From positions 1,922,001-1,986,000 of the forward strand of contig NZ_JQML01000001.1 of NCBI RefSeq assembly GCF_000744705.1: a DNA stretch of 64,000 nt, given 5' to 3'. Below are positions 1 through 7,264 of the stretch, in pieces. A program made the position numbers and the translations under genes. The DNA is from Streptacidiphilus albus JL83 (GTDB taxonomy: Bacteria > Actinomycetota > Actinomycetes > Streptomycetales > Streptomycetaceae). The notes beneath the pieces are model-generated. The model was not told the origin of the DNA, searched no databases, and saw nothing but the letters and a program-made list of their open reading frames with translations. Positions within the stretch are counted from its first letter, which is position 1, and every line of letters starts with the position of its first letter.

Positions 1-1
1 G

Positions 2-994
2 TGGCAGCCGCACGACCGGACCTGGATGGCCTTCCCCACCTCGAACGAGACCTTCGCCGCCGACGAGCTGCACGCCGCCCGCCAGGCCTGGGCGGCCGTG
101 GCCAACACCATCGTCCGCTACGAGCCGGTCACCCTGGTCGTCAACACCGGCGAGACCGAGGACGCCCGCGGCTACCTCTCCCCCGAGGTCGAGATCGTCG
201 AACGGCCGCTGGACGACGCCTGGATGCGCGACATCGGCCCGACCTTCCTGACCGACGGCAAGGGCGGCCTCGCCGCCGCCGACTGGATCTTCAACGGCTG
301 GGGCGCCCAGGAGTGGGCCAGTTGGGAGCACGACCAGCACATCGCCGAGGAGGTCGTCGCCCTGGCCGACGTCCGCCGCTTCGCCTCCCGACTGATCAAC
401 GAGGGCGGCGGCATCCACGTCGACGGCGAGGGCACGGTGCTGCTCACCGAGACCGTGCAGCTCGGCGAGGGCCGCAACGCGGACTGGACCAAGGAGCAGG
501 TCGAGGCCGAGATCCACGCCCACCTCGGCACCACGAAGGCGATCTGGGTGCCGCGCGGCCTGACCCGCGACTACCAGCGCTTCGGCACCCGCGGCCACAT
601 CGACATCGTCGCGGCCTTCCTCAAGCCGGGCACCGTCGCCGTCCACACCCAGCCCGACCCGGCCCACCCCGACCACGAGGTGACCAAGGAGATCGCCGCG
701 CTGCTCCGCGCCTCCACCGACGCCGGCGGCCGACAGCTGGAGGTCGTCGAACTCCTGGCCCCGACCGTCCTGTTCGAGGAGGACGGCGAGCCCGTCGACT
801 ACTCCTACATCAACCACTACCTGTGCAACGGCGCGGTGGTCCTCTGCGCCTTCGACGACGAGCGCGACCAGCAGGCGGCGGAGGTCTTCGCCCAGTACTT
901 CCCCGACCGCAAGGTCGAACTCGTCGACGCCCGCGAGATCTTCGCCAACGGCGGCGGCATCCACTGCATCACCCAGCAGCAGCCCAGGGCCTAG
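2..994 (+). CDS. aguA: Agmatine deiminase, 5' end outside window
   Basis: The product hydrolyses agmatine to N-carbamoylputrescine and ammonia in polyamine or arginine breakdown (peptidyl-arginine deiminase/agmatine deiminase family). The frame is already open at base 2 and reads WQPHDRTW before the first internal Met at 26, which matches the family N-terminus, so about 15-25 residues are missing upstream. Visible signatures include an MRDIGPTF motif near the start, GTRGHID in the middle, and the C-terminal NGGGIHCITQQQ motif that carries the catalytic Cys about ten residues from the end. The stop codon lies inside a 45 bp repeat that recurs 4.3 kb downstream, and the gene's likely native terminator now sits at 5318-5350. 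The family call is secure; only the start is unseen. Confidence 0.93.
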   Translation, partial: WQPHDRTWMAFPTSNETFAADELHAARQAWAAVANTIVRYEPVTLVVNTGETEDARGYLSPEVEIVERPLDDAWMRDIGPTFLTDGKGGLAAADWIFNGWGAQEWASWEHDQHIAEEVVALADVRRFASRLINEGGGIHVDGEGTVLLTETVQLGEGRNADWTKEQVEAEIHAHLGTTKAIWVPRGLTRDYQRFGTRGHIDIVAAFLKPGTVAVHTQPDPAHPDHEVTKEIAALLRASTDAGGRQLEVVELLAPTVLFEEDGEPVDYSYINHYLCNGAVVLCAFDDERDQQAAEVFAQYFPDRKVELVDAREIFANGGGIHCITQQQPRA

Positions 995-996
995 CA
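952..996 (+). repeat. Left direct repeat (putative attL) in aguA
   Basis: This 45 bp block includes the codons for GGIHCITQQQPRA, the TAG stop and two further bases. It is identical to 5251-5295 (offset 4299). Sequence similarity stops abruptly on both sides, which argues against a longer gene duplication. Confidence 0.85.
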
Positions 997-1054
997 AGCT
1001 GGCAGCTCACGGGCTTGACCTGCATTGATGATCCAGTTTGCCTAGTACAAGCTG

Positions 1055-1192
1055 CCGGTTCCTGACCCGGTCGCTGGTGCCGCGCTGGACCTGCCGGAAC
1101 TGCACGCCATGGGACTCGGTGGCCGCCTACAGGGCGACGGGCACGGTGACCAGGCCGAACATCAACGCACCGGTCCAGATGGGTCGGGCCAC
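1055..1192 (-). pseudogene. Ku protein N-terminal fragment with nonsense codon
   Basis: Reading leftward from the GTG at 1190-1192 gives ARPIWTGALMFGLVTVPVAL, the conserved beginning of bacterial Ku, the DNA-end-binding partner of LigD in non-homologous end joining. Codon 22, normally Tyr, is TAG (1127-1129). The same frame continues with AATESHGVQFRQVQRGTSDR, clearly Ku, until about 1055 where the similarity ends. A purine-rich GGGAGG ribosome site precedes the GTG. The gene is therefore broken twice, by the nonsense codon and by truncation close to the left repeat. It lies downstream of the PH-like gene on the same strand. About 46 of some 300 residues remain, so no function is expected. 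Confidence 0.85.
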
Positions 1193-1242
1193 AGTCGCCT
1201 CCCTGCCGCAGGTCACACCAGCATGCGACAGGCGCGGCAAGA

Positions 1243-1716
1243 TCACACCTGGGCGGCGATCCGGCCCGTCGCCGTCTCCCAGTCCGCCCGGATCGCTTTC
1301 AGGTCGCTGTTGAACTTCGGGTCGCTGCGCCTGGTCGCCATGACGCCGTACAGCTTTACGGCTGTACCGTCCCTGCGCTCGACCTGGGCAATGTGGACGA
1401 TGCCCTTGTCCTGGGCGTCGACGACCGTCAGGAGGGCGACATCGTGCCAGCGTACGGTGCGCCGGATGACGGTGGACCAGGTGTGGATGCCCTTGCTGTC
1501 CGTGCTGGTCCAGCCGAAGTAGCCGCCGAAGAAGAAGAACGCGTAGGGAATCGCAGCGGCGAACGAAAACGCGGTGGCGCTGAGCACGAAACCGACGGTG
1601 GGGTGCCGGAAGGAGAGGGCTATTCCGGCCGTGAGGGCAGCGGGGACCAGACGGGAGATGGCCCGCCAGCCCATGCGGCGCACCTCGCGGGGGGCCCGGT
1701 AGCGGGTGGTGGTCAC
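1243..1716 (-). CDS. PH-domain-like membrane protein
   Basis: A 157-residue protein. Two adjacent hydrophobic segments (about residues 22-42 and 44-66, the second containing AFFFFGGYFGW) are followed by a soluble region of about 90 residues with a bacterial PH (YdbT/bPH-like) pattern: short strands such as HTWSTVIRRTVRWHDVALL and a terminal amphipathic helix with DLKAIRADWETATG. The role is unknown; such proteins are usually small membrane-anchored accessory proteins. The ku fragment begins 51 bp downstream on the same strand, so the two were probably co-transcribed. The ATG is the first start and is followed by a typical basic N-terminus. The domain assignment is by pattern only. Confidence 0.65.
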   Translation of the reverse strand: MTTTRYRAPREVRRMGWRAISRLVPAALTAGIALSFRHPTVGFVLSATAFSFAAAIPYAFFFFGGYFGWTSTDSKGIHTWSTVIRRTVRWHDVALLTVVDAQDKGIVHIAQVERRDGTAVKLYGVMATRRSDPKFNSDLKAIRADWETATGRIAAQV

Positions 1717-1774
1717 CGGCAGAGCATAGGGGCCGGTGCGACCCGCGAACAGGGCGCATGATCACCTGGCCGTC

Positions 1775-1996
1775 CTACGCCGCGGCGGGTTCCCCATCGT
1801 CCTGCACGTCCCGCCGCCGCGCCCCGTCCCGCACTGCGACGGCCGCGAGGTAGGCGTCGACGAGCTGGTTGTACTCGGCGCGCTGCTTTGCCGTGGCCGG
1901 CGAGCGTTCGGGCAGTCCCAGCAGGTACGCCCGGATTGCCGCATTGGCGCGGTCGACAGCGCACTGCGGGTCCGGGGCGGAGCGGGCTGGGGGCAT
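1775..1996 (-). CDS. Small hypothetical protein
   Basis: A 73-residue protein whose core reads VDRANAAIRAYLLGLPERSPATAKQRAEYNQLVDAYLAA. This looks like the short helical proteins often found near helix-turn-helix regulators in Streptomyces accessory regions: a first helix with a conserved AAIRAYL pattern, then a second starting around RAEYNQLV. It lies inside the repeat-bounded insert on the same strand as the NUDIX and regulator genes, about 240 bp downstream of NUDIX. No function can be given. A GTG slightly upstream (about 2004) reads a different frame and is not preferred. Confidence 0.5.
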   Translation of the reverse strand: MPPARSAPDPQCAVDRANAAIRAYLLGLPERSPATAKQRAEYNQLVDAYLAAVAVRDGARRRDVQDDGEPAAA

Positions 1997-2233
1997 TGAT
2001 CCATTGTCGCAGGACGGGGGCGACTGGGCGGACCGCTACTCGACGGCGGGGCGACTCTTGCCCTCCGGTCGGCCGTCTGACGCCTCCCGTGCCCGCGTCC
2101 TCGGCCTGCCGCGAGACACAGGCAGCGCGGCTGATCTGGACGGCGGTACTCCCGGACTTCCGGCAGTGCTCCGGCTGCTTCGGGGACTCTAGCCGCAAGA
2201 TCGCGGGTGCCAACGACAACCAGCTGATCCGGC

Positions 2234-2809
2234 TCAGCCCCGGGAGAGTCGGTAAGGCCCCAGGTAGTAGGAGAGCGCCGTCAGCGACGGCCCGTCGGCG
2301 ACCTCGCCGTGCGCGATCAGCTTGACCACCTCGGCTTCGGGGATCCATTCGACGCGCTCGGCCTCGCTCCGGTCTGCCGGCGGCCCGATGTACTCGCAGC
2401 CGGTTACGTGGAAGCTGCGGAAGTGCATGGTCGAGATGCCCGCCAGGGCGTCGTATTCGACCATCGGCTGGACGCTCCCGGGGCGCCACCCTGTCTCCTC
2501 TTCGACCTCACGGCAGATCGCGTCGGCCGGTTCCTCACCCGGGTCCGCCCAGCCCGCAGGTACTTCCCAGCCCCAGGTGTCGGTGATGAAGCGGTGCCGC
2601 CAGAGGAGCAGGAAGCGGCCGTGATCATCCGTGACTACTGCTGTCGTCGACGGTCGGGGCATCGTCAGGACGTGGTGTTCAATGTGCCCAACGCCGGGGA
2701 TCTCGACGTCGTGCAGCCATACGTTGACGTAGTCGCTGCCGTAGACGAGGCGGCGCCCGTGGCTGATCCACTGCATCTCAGGGGTCCCTTCGCGTGTTGT
2801 CTCAGCCAT
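2234..2809 (-). CDS. NUDIX hydrolase
   Basis: A 191-residue protein with a full Nudix box at about residues 86-108 (GWADPGEEPADAICREVEEE, then TGW), matching G-x5-E-x7-REVxEExG; the glutamates bind the divalent metal. The preceding TAVVTDDHGRFLLLWRHRF strand and the overall length fit ADP-ribose pyrophosphatase-like NUDIX enzymes that cleave nucleoside diphosphate derivatives. The substrate cannot be read from sequence. Its ATG overlaps the end of the upstream regulator by 8 bp, so the two are probably translationally coupled. NUDIX genes paired with helix-turn-helix regulators are common on Streptomyces integrative elements; pSAM2 has a NUDIX-type immunity factor. That link is by analogy only. 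Confidence 0.88.
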   Translation of the reverse strand: MAETTREGTPEMQWISHGRRLVYGSDYVNVWLHDVEIPGVGHIEHHVLTMPRPSTTAVVTDDHGRFLLLWRHRFITDTWGWEVPAGWADPGEEPADAICREVEEETGWRPGSVQPMVEYDALAGISTMHFRSFHVTGCEYIGPPADRSEAERVEWIPEAEVVKLIAHGEVADGPSLTALSYYLGPYRLSRG

Positions 2810-4055
2810 GCGGCTCTCTCATCCGTTCCGTCAGGGCGGCGACAGGCGCGGCCTGCTGCCAGGGGCGCAGTGCGTGCCCCAGCGCTGTCGCCCGGTTCCG
2901 GGCGGCCTGCACGCTGTTGCTGGCTGAGAGGTCCAGGGCAGCGTGAGCCAGGTGGCATCCCTCGTCGAGTTCACCCTGCCTGATGCGGCACTCGGCCAGG
3001 TCGAACGTGAGGATGGCCCGACCCTTGGTGTCTGCGGCGTCGCGCCGGTCCAGGGCGGTGCGGAGCATGTCCGCTGCCGGATCGTAGTAGCCGAGCAGGA
3101 AGTGTATGGTTCCGGCGATCCCGTCGAGCCGGGGGACCGTGAAGAAGTCGAGGCCAGTGATGTCCTCGTCGGCGCGGTCGAGGTGGGCAGCCGAGCGCTC
3201 AAGCGCGGAGAGGGCCGCAGGCCGGTTCCCGGCCGCGGCGTGCGCCTTGGCGAGGTTGGCGGTGACCCACGCCCGGCGCCGCTGCGGTGCCGCGCCACCG
3301 AGGGCGTCGGCGCGTTGGAGGAGCTCGATTGCTTTCTCCGTCTTGTCGTTCACCGACAGGGTGATGCTCTGCATGGTCAGGAGCCACGCCGTCAGGCCGT
3401 CGTGGTCGGCCTCGTTCGCGGCGACGTGGCCCATGTGGAATAAGGCACTCGACTGCAGGGGGTCGCCGGTGTCCGTGTAGGCGAGACCCATGAGCCCGGA
3501 CAGGACGGCAAGGAGTTCGACGCACCGGCGCCGGGCAGTGACTGCTTGGGGATGGTCCAGGAGCTGGTGGACCTTGGCGAGTTGCCGGGTCATGGTGGGC
3601 AGCAGTTGTCCAGTGCCGGACGAGGGATAGCGTGCGGCGGCCCCGATGACGGCGGCTTCGAGGTGCAGCAGCACTTCGTTGCTCACGGTGGAGCGCGTGA
3701 GGGTGTCCAGAATCTCCCAGGCCTCGGTGCTCAGAGTGCGCTCGGGTACTTCTTCCCAGGGCTGGTCGACTTCCCAGGTTCGGCGTGCGAGGCCGAGGAG
3801 GTGCCCAGGGATGCGCAGGCCATCTGCCACGCGCTCGATGACCTGCATGTTCGACATGACCCGCTGGGTGCTCATGTGCTCGGAGACGCGACTGGTGGTC
3901 AGTCCGGTGAGGCGGGCGATGCGAGCGGGGAAGAATCCGGCGTGGAGCTTCGCGAGGCGGAACACGGCGCCGATGTCCCGCCGGGTGCAGGCGGACAAGA
4001 AGTCGGGGTGGGCCAATAGTTGGGGCGGCAGTCCCGGCGTCTCGGTGTCGGTCAT
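2802..4055 (-). CDS. Helix-turn-helix regulator with TPR-like C-terminus
   Basis: A 417-residue protein. An N-terminal HTH lies at about residues 30-75 (FPARIARLTGLTTSRVSEHM, then a QVIERVADGLRIP helix), as in XRE-type regulators of Streptomyces. The remaining 300 or so residues are helical repeats rich in Ala and Leu, consistent with TPR units (for example NLAKAHAAAGNRPAALSALE). I chose the ATG at 4055 because GGTAGGAG lies upstream at proper spacing; the open frame extends to 4121 without a better site. It is divergent from the 4178 gene and overlaps the NUDIX gene by 8 bp. It probably controls the insert's own promoters, which is an inference. Confidence 0.82.
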   Translation of the reverse strand: MTDTETPGLPPQLLAHPDFLSACTRRDIGAVFRLAKLHAGFFPARIARLTGLTTSRVSEHMSTQRVMSNMQVIERVADGLRIPGHLLGLARRTWEVDQPWEEVPERTLSTEAWEILDTLTRSTVSNEVLLHLEAAVIGAAARYPSSGTGQLLPTMTRQLAKVHQLLDHPQAVTARRRCVELLAVLSGLMGLAYTDTGDPLQSSALFHMGHVAANEADHDGLTAWLLTMQSITLSVNDKTEKAIELLQRADALGGAAPQRRRAWVTANLAKAHAAAGNRPAALSALERSAAHLDRADEDITGLDFFTVPRLDGIAGTIHFLLGYYDPAADMLRTALDRRDAADTKGRAILTFDLAECRIRQGELDEGCHLAHAALDLSASNSVQAARNRATALGHALRPWQQAAPVAALTERMREPHG

Positions 4056-4177
4056 GCTGCGTACTCCTACCAGATTGCCCGGGGCCTGGTGGCGGTTCAT
4101 CCCCCTTTGACGATAGTCCACGGTGAGTACCCACCGTGGCCCTGTGGAGATTCCGCCATGGTGCCGATCCTGTGGGC
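4056..4177. promoter_or_regulatory. Divergent intergenic region of the insert
   Basis: These 122 bp separate the leftward regulator/NUDIX operon from the rightward 4178 operon and must contain both promoters. The stretch TGACGATAGTCCACGGTGAG lies near the centre. The short imperfect symmetry around CCACGGTGAGTACCCACCGTGG (CCACGGTG and CACCGTGG arms, about 4119-4140) is a plausible regulator site. No firm -35/-10 pair can be assigned. Confidence 0.4.
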
Positions 4178-4378
4178 ATGGCTCCTACCCCGCAGGTGGG
4201 CGCTGGTTCGCCGCACCTCTATACGGACGACCAGTTGCACGCCCGCGCTTGCATCGTTTGCAGTCGCACCGACGGCGTGCTCCTCCGTGACGGTTACGTC
4301 TCCATCGAGGTCCGCCCCGGCGAACCCCTTGCGTGGGTCGTCGTCGCCTGCCCCGAACACCAGGGGAGCCCGTCGTGA
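4178..4378 (+). CDS. Small hypothetical protein with CxxC
   Basis: A 66-residue protein with one CxxC (ACIVCSRTDG) and a later Cys-containing ACPEH, a pattern seen in very small zinc-ribbon-like proteins of actinobacterial mobile elements. The ATG at 4178 was preferred over the upstream GTG at 4136 because the extra residues are low-complexity. The TGA overlaps the next gene's GTG (GTGA), so the genes are coupled. Function unknown. Confidence 0.6.
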   Translation: MAPTPQVGAGSPHLYTDDQLHARACIVCSRTDGVLLRDGYVSIEVRPGEPLAWVVVACPEHQGSPS

Positions 4379-5055
4379 CGCCCCTGACGGTCGCCCCCGA
4401 CGCGACGTGGCTGATGAGCGCCTACGACGAGTACCCGCCCAGGTCCTCGGTGGTCCTCCTCGCGGCCGGCTACGCGTGGGAGGCGGTCCGGACCCCGCAG
4501 GACCTCGGACTCGCCACGGCCGAGCGGCTCCTCGCCGACCGGGACGACCGCACGCTCCTCGGCCCGGTCCTGCAGTCCCGCCGCTCCGAATGCCTGTACT
4601 GGCTCATCCGGCCCGGCTCCACAGCCGACTACCCCGACGGCTGCCAGCACCTCGGCGTCGGCAACTGGATCGCCGCACCCTGCGACCGCGCCCTGCACCC
4701 CGACACCGTCCGCTGGCTGCACCTCCCCGAGCCCGGCATCCTCACCTCAGCCGCATGGCTCGCCGCCGCACTCCACGACACCCGACACCCGACAGCCGGG
4801 AGGGACCAGATGACGCACTCCGACGACGCAGCCCTCATCGAAGCCGCCCAGGCGCCCATACTGCCGCTCGACGCGCACCGGCCCGAGAAGGTCAGCCCGC
4901 TCCTGTGGGCGGAGTACGTGGAGATCATGTCCGCCGCGCCCTACGGGAAGGTCACACCCGCCGGCGCGGCACGACTGGAAGTCATCTACTCCCAGGCGCC
5001 CGAAATCCTCGCCGCCGGACGCGACCTGGACTTCACGCCGAGGCGCTTCAGATGA
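4375..5055 (+). CDS. Primase/polymerase N-domain-like protein (weak)
   Basis: A 226-residue protein starting at a GTG that overlaps the previous stop. The order of features (GYAWEAVRTPQDLGLATAE, then a LGPVLQ segment, then YWLIRPGS, then WIAAPCDRALHPDTVRWLHLP) resembles the short bifunctional primase/polymerase-like proteins of Streptomyces integrative elements. I see no clear catalytic Asp pair, so an active polymerase is unlikely. The last 80 residues, from MTHSDDAALIEAAQAP, form a separate helical segment. It overlaps the next gene by ATGA. The family call is tentative, but the coding status is well supported by coupling on both sides. Confidence 0.5.
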   Translation: MTPLTVAPDATWLMSAYDEYPPRSSVVLLAAGYAWEAVRTPQDLGLATAERLLADRDDRTLLGPVLQSRRSECLYWLIRPGSTADYPDGCQHLGVGNWIAAPCDRALHPDTVRWLHLPEPGILTSAAWLAAALHDTRHPTAGRDQMTHSDDAALIEAAQAPILPLDAHRPEKVSPLLWAEYVEIMSAAPYGKVTPAGAARLEVIYSQAPEILAAGRDLDFTPRRFR

Positions 5056-5250
5056 CCGACCCAATGCCGGCCAGGCGCAACAGCAAGCTCCCCGCGGCAC
5101 TGACTGCCCCTCAAGCCCCGGAGAAGCTCCGGGATGCCGTCGACGACCTCCGGGGAGCCTGGGTCGCCGTTCAGGACCTCAACGGCGACGTAGACGCCAC
5201 CCTGCAGACCGCCGTCGTCTGCACCGGCACCACCTGGGCCGAGGCCACCA
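5052..5250 (+). pseudogene. Gene truncated at the right repeat
   Basis: The ATG overlaps the preceding stop (ATGA). The first 66 or so residues (starting TDPMPARRNSKLPAALTAP, then EKLRDAVDDLRGAWVAVQDL) look like a normal coding sequence with a helical region. At 5251 the frame enters the 45 bp repeat and then host DNA, where it runs to a stop at 5624 with low-complexity, unnatural residues. The real 3' end is missing. This suggests the right end of the insert was rearranged, or that the element-encoded gene ended elsewhere before integration. Function unknown. Confidence 0.55.
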
Positions 5251-5295
5251 CGGCGGCATCCACTGCATCACCCAGCAGCAGCCCAGGGCCTAGCA
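5251..5295 (+). repeat. Right direct repeat (putative attR)
   Basis: Perfect copy of 952-996, containing the aguA 3' codons and TAG. It is followed at 5318 by the hairpin that would terminate an uninterrupted aguA. Confidence 0.85.
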
Positions 5296-5317
5296 GCCGG
5301 CCTCGTCGACGAGCGCC

Positions 5318-5350
5318 CGAAGACCCCCGCGCCCGCTGCGGGGGTCTTCG
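5318..5350 (+). terminator. Stranded aguA terminator
   Basis: A 13 bp perfect stem (CGAAGACCCCCGC pairing with GCGGGGGTCTTCG) with a 7-base loop. It lies 23 bp after the right repeat, so before insertion it would have sat about 25 bp after the aguA stop codon. Confidence 0.85.
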
Positions 5351-5451
5351 TGCGCCTCAAACGATTTGTGTCATCGACAAAGTGCAACGCCTGACCGACC
5401 TGAAGCGTCTTTACTGTCATGACCGCATCGACATCGACCGAGGGGGGCTCC

Positions 5452-5481
5452 ATGAGCAAGCAGGACACGAGCTGGGACTGA
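5452..5481 (+). other. Nine-codon ORF with strong RBS
   Basis: ATG AGC AAG CAG GAC ACG AGC TGG GAC TGA (MSKQDTSWD) is preceded by GAGGGGGG at ideal spacing and followed by a hairpin at 5495-5525. The spacing of ribosome site, tiny ORF and terminator suggests a short transcript. It could instead be the remnant of a longer gene. The rest of 5351-5605 shows no other gene. Confidence 0.35.
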
Positions 5482-5494
5482 ACCGTACGATCCG

Positions 5495-5525
5495 GGCGCC
5501 CGTCATCCTCGGGAGGGCGGGCGCC
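5495..5525. terminator. Hairpin after the tiny ORF
   Basis: An 8 bp stem (GGCGCCCG with CGGGCGCC, 5495-5502 and 5518-5525) encloses a 15-base loop that itself has CCTC/GAGG complementarity. It lies between the nine-codon ORF and the convergent secreted-protein gene and could stop both. Confidence 0.6.
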
Positions 5526-5605
5526 ACCGATGAAGCCGACATCGGCACATCGGTCCACCCGGGAGCGCCTGCTCGTCAGGGAGGCCCGGACGCCACCACC
5601 GACCG

Positions 5606-6169
5606 TCACTTCACCTGGGTGTAGTAGATCGGATAGTCCACGCTCAGATACCCGTCAACGCTCTGGCCCTTGCTCCCCAGCAGGTCCAACCCCTCCATGG
5701 GCAGCGGCACGATCTGCACCAGCCCCTCGGGGGCGTTGGCCGCGAGGGTGAGCCTGACGTTCAGGTGCTCCCAGTACCCGGGCGTCACCTTGAACGTGAC
5801 GCCGGAGGTCGCCTCGTAGTCCTGGAAGGCGCCGTTGTAGGCCATCTTCTCCCAGCGGTGCGTCACCGGGCTCTGCAGGCTGACCGTGAAACCCCTGGCC
5901 GCCCGGTTGACCGTACCGTTCGCGGCAGTCCCGACGGCCAGCCCGTCGAGCACCGGGTACGCATTGTCCTTCGAGGTCTGGCGGTACCAGATCACCATGG
6001 TGATGGTGGTGCCGCGGTTGACCTTGGCGGGGATGCCGTGGACACCGATCTGCAGGGCCCCCACCGGTGAATACCCTGCAGCCTGCGCGGTGCCGACACC
6101 GCCGGGCAGCAGGGCGAGCAGTCCAACTCCAGCAGCCAGGACGGCAGTACGACGGAAGCGCGTTTTCAA
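5606..6169 (-). CDS. Secreted protein of unknown function
   Basis: A 187-residue protein with a Sec signal peptide (KTRFRRTAVLAAGVGLLALL, cleavage probably after AQA in TAQAAGYSP). The mature part is about 155 residues of predicted beta-rich sequence, including TTITMVIWYRQTSKD and GVTFKVTPGYWEHLNVRLTL. It is probably an extracellular Ig-like or carbohydrate-binding-like fold, but no family is recognised. I favour the TTG at 6169, with GGGGGA four bases upstream; a GTG at 6181 in the same frame is possible. It is convergent with the aguA region and divergent from the 6424 lipoprotein gene, with about 250 bp between them. Confidence 0.7.
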   Translation of the reverse strand: MKTRFRRTAVLAAGVGLLALLPGGVGTAQAAGYSPVGALQIGVHGIPAKVNRGTTITMVIWYRQTSKDNAYPVLDGLAVGTAANGTVNRAARGFTVSLQSPVTHRWEKMAYNGAFQDYEATSGVTFKVTPGYWEHLNVRLTLAANAPEGLVQIVPLPMEGLDLLGSKGQSVDGYLSVDYPIYYTQVK

Positions 6170-6423
6170 GGTGTCCCCCACGATAATGCTGATCACAGGA
6201 GTCGCATAGTAACGTACGGCACCCGTTGAGCTCCTCGGCAACGGTCACCGGCCGCGATGCGGCCATCGATCGCGCCAGAACTCCATGGCGGCATACCAGT
6301 TGGCTCACCCTGGCAGGATCTCGCCGTACCCTCGTGCGATCATGTCTCGCGCGGCACTCGTACACATGGGGAGCGGAAGAGGGCCGGGTCGGCGCCCTCG
6401 CGGACCACTGGGGGACCAGCAAC

Positions 6424-7185
6424 ATGAACACCACGTACAGGGCGCTGAGTGCGGTTGCACTGCTCAGCGCCGTGACATTGGGAACGGGCGCCTGCAGCGG
6501 CGGTGCCGCCAAGCCGACCGCCGTGGCACCCGCAGCCACCGCCACTGCGAGCACCACCCCGACCGCACCCCCCGTCCCCTCGGGTCCGCTGGGCCCACTC
6601 AGCGGCAGCCAGATAGCCGGCAAGGCCACGGCGGGCCTCCTCGCCGCCTCCTCGGTTCACGTCACCGGCCTCGCCGCGGACGCCGCCGAGGACAACATGC
6701 AGATGTCGATCGATCTGCGGGTACTCCCCGGCAAGGGCTGCACAGGGACGTTCTCCACCCTCGGCAGCAACGTCCCTGAACGGCTCCTGGTCATCGGCAG
6801 CACGGTGTGGGTACTCCCGAGCACCGCCTTCTGGCAGTCGACGCCCTCGCTCAGGAGTCTCGAAGGCAAGTACCTCCAGAACCCGAATCCGAGCACAGGT
6901 GAAGCCGCCGTCTCCATCGCGTGCGACCTCCGCGCGGAGCTGAACAACTGGCAGTCCACGGCCGCCATCACCAAGGGCGCCGCCACCACCCTGGACGGCC
7001 AGAAGGTCGTTCCGCTGACCAACACGAACGGCACGGTCGACGTCACGGACACGGCCGCACCCCGAATCGTGCAGATCGCCCTGAGCAACGACAACGGGAG
7101 CACGATGACGTTCAGCGGCTACGACGCGACACCGGCGGTCCTGACCGCACCCCCGGCAAGCGAGACCATGAGCTTCCCCATCTGA
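6424..7185 (+). CDS. Lipoprotein, LppX/LprAFG-like
   Basis: A 253-residue protein with a lipobox ending at Cys24 (LGTGAC) followed by a Ser/Thr/Pro/Ala linker to about residue 60. The folded part begins SGSQIAGKATAGLLAASSVHVTG and alternates strand-like segments (MSIDLRVLPGKGCTGTFS, then LLVIGSTVWVLPSTAFW). This is the layout of actinobacterial LppX/LprAFG lipoproteins, which hold lipids or sit in the cell envelope. The ATG at 6424 follows the sequence GGGGACCAGCAAC. It appears to be monocistronic. The family call rests on layout, not on a diagnostic motif. Confidence 0.72.
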   Translation: MNTTYRALSAVALLSAVTLGTGACSGGAAKPTAVAPAATATASTTPTAPPVPSGPLGPLSGSQIAGKATAGLLAASSVHVTGLAADAAEDNMQMSIDLRVLPGKGCTGTFSTLGSNVPERLLVIGSTVWVLPSTAFWQSTPSLRSLEGKYLQNPNPSTGEAAVSIACDLRAELNNWQSTAAITKGAATTLDGQKVVPLTNTNGTVDVTDTAAPRIVQIALSNDNGSTMTFSGYDATPAVLTAPPASETMSFPI

Positions 7186-7264
7186 CGAATCGACCGGCCC
7201 GCGCCCGAGGGGGTGCCGGCGGAGGACGGCTCCTCGAACGTCGACCCGCTGGTAGGTTCCCCCG

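Larger units (their letters stand above)
952..5295. mobile_element. 4.3 kb insertion at the aguA 3' end, CIME-like (no integrase)
   Basis: A 45 bp stretch covering the last codons and stop of aguA (952-996) is repeated perfectly at 5251-5295, in the same orientation. The second copy is followed directly by a strong hairpin that fits the original aguA terminator. This is the geometry left by a tyrosine-recombinase element that integrates into a gene's 3' end and restores the stop codon. The interior has its own divergent organisation: four leftward genes plus a ku fragment, then three rightward genes. No integrase or excisionase is visible, the left end holds only a truncated ku, and the last rightward gene runs into the right repeat. 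It therefore resembles a cis-mobilisable remnant rather than a complete element. Integration by a trans-acting enzyme is an inference. Confidence 0.75.
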
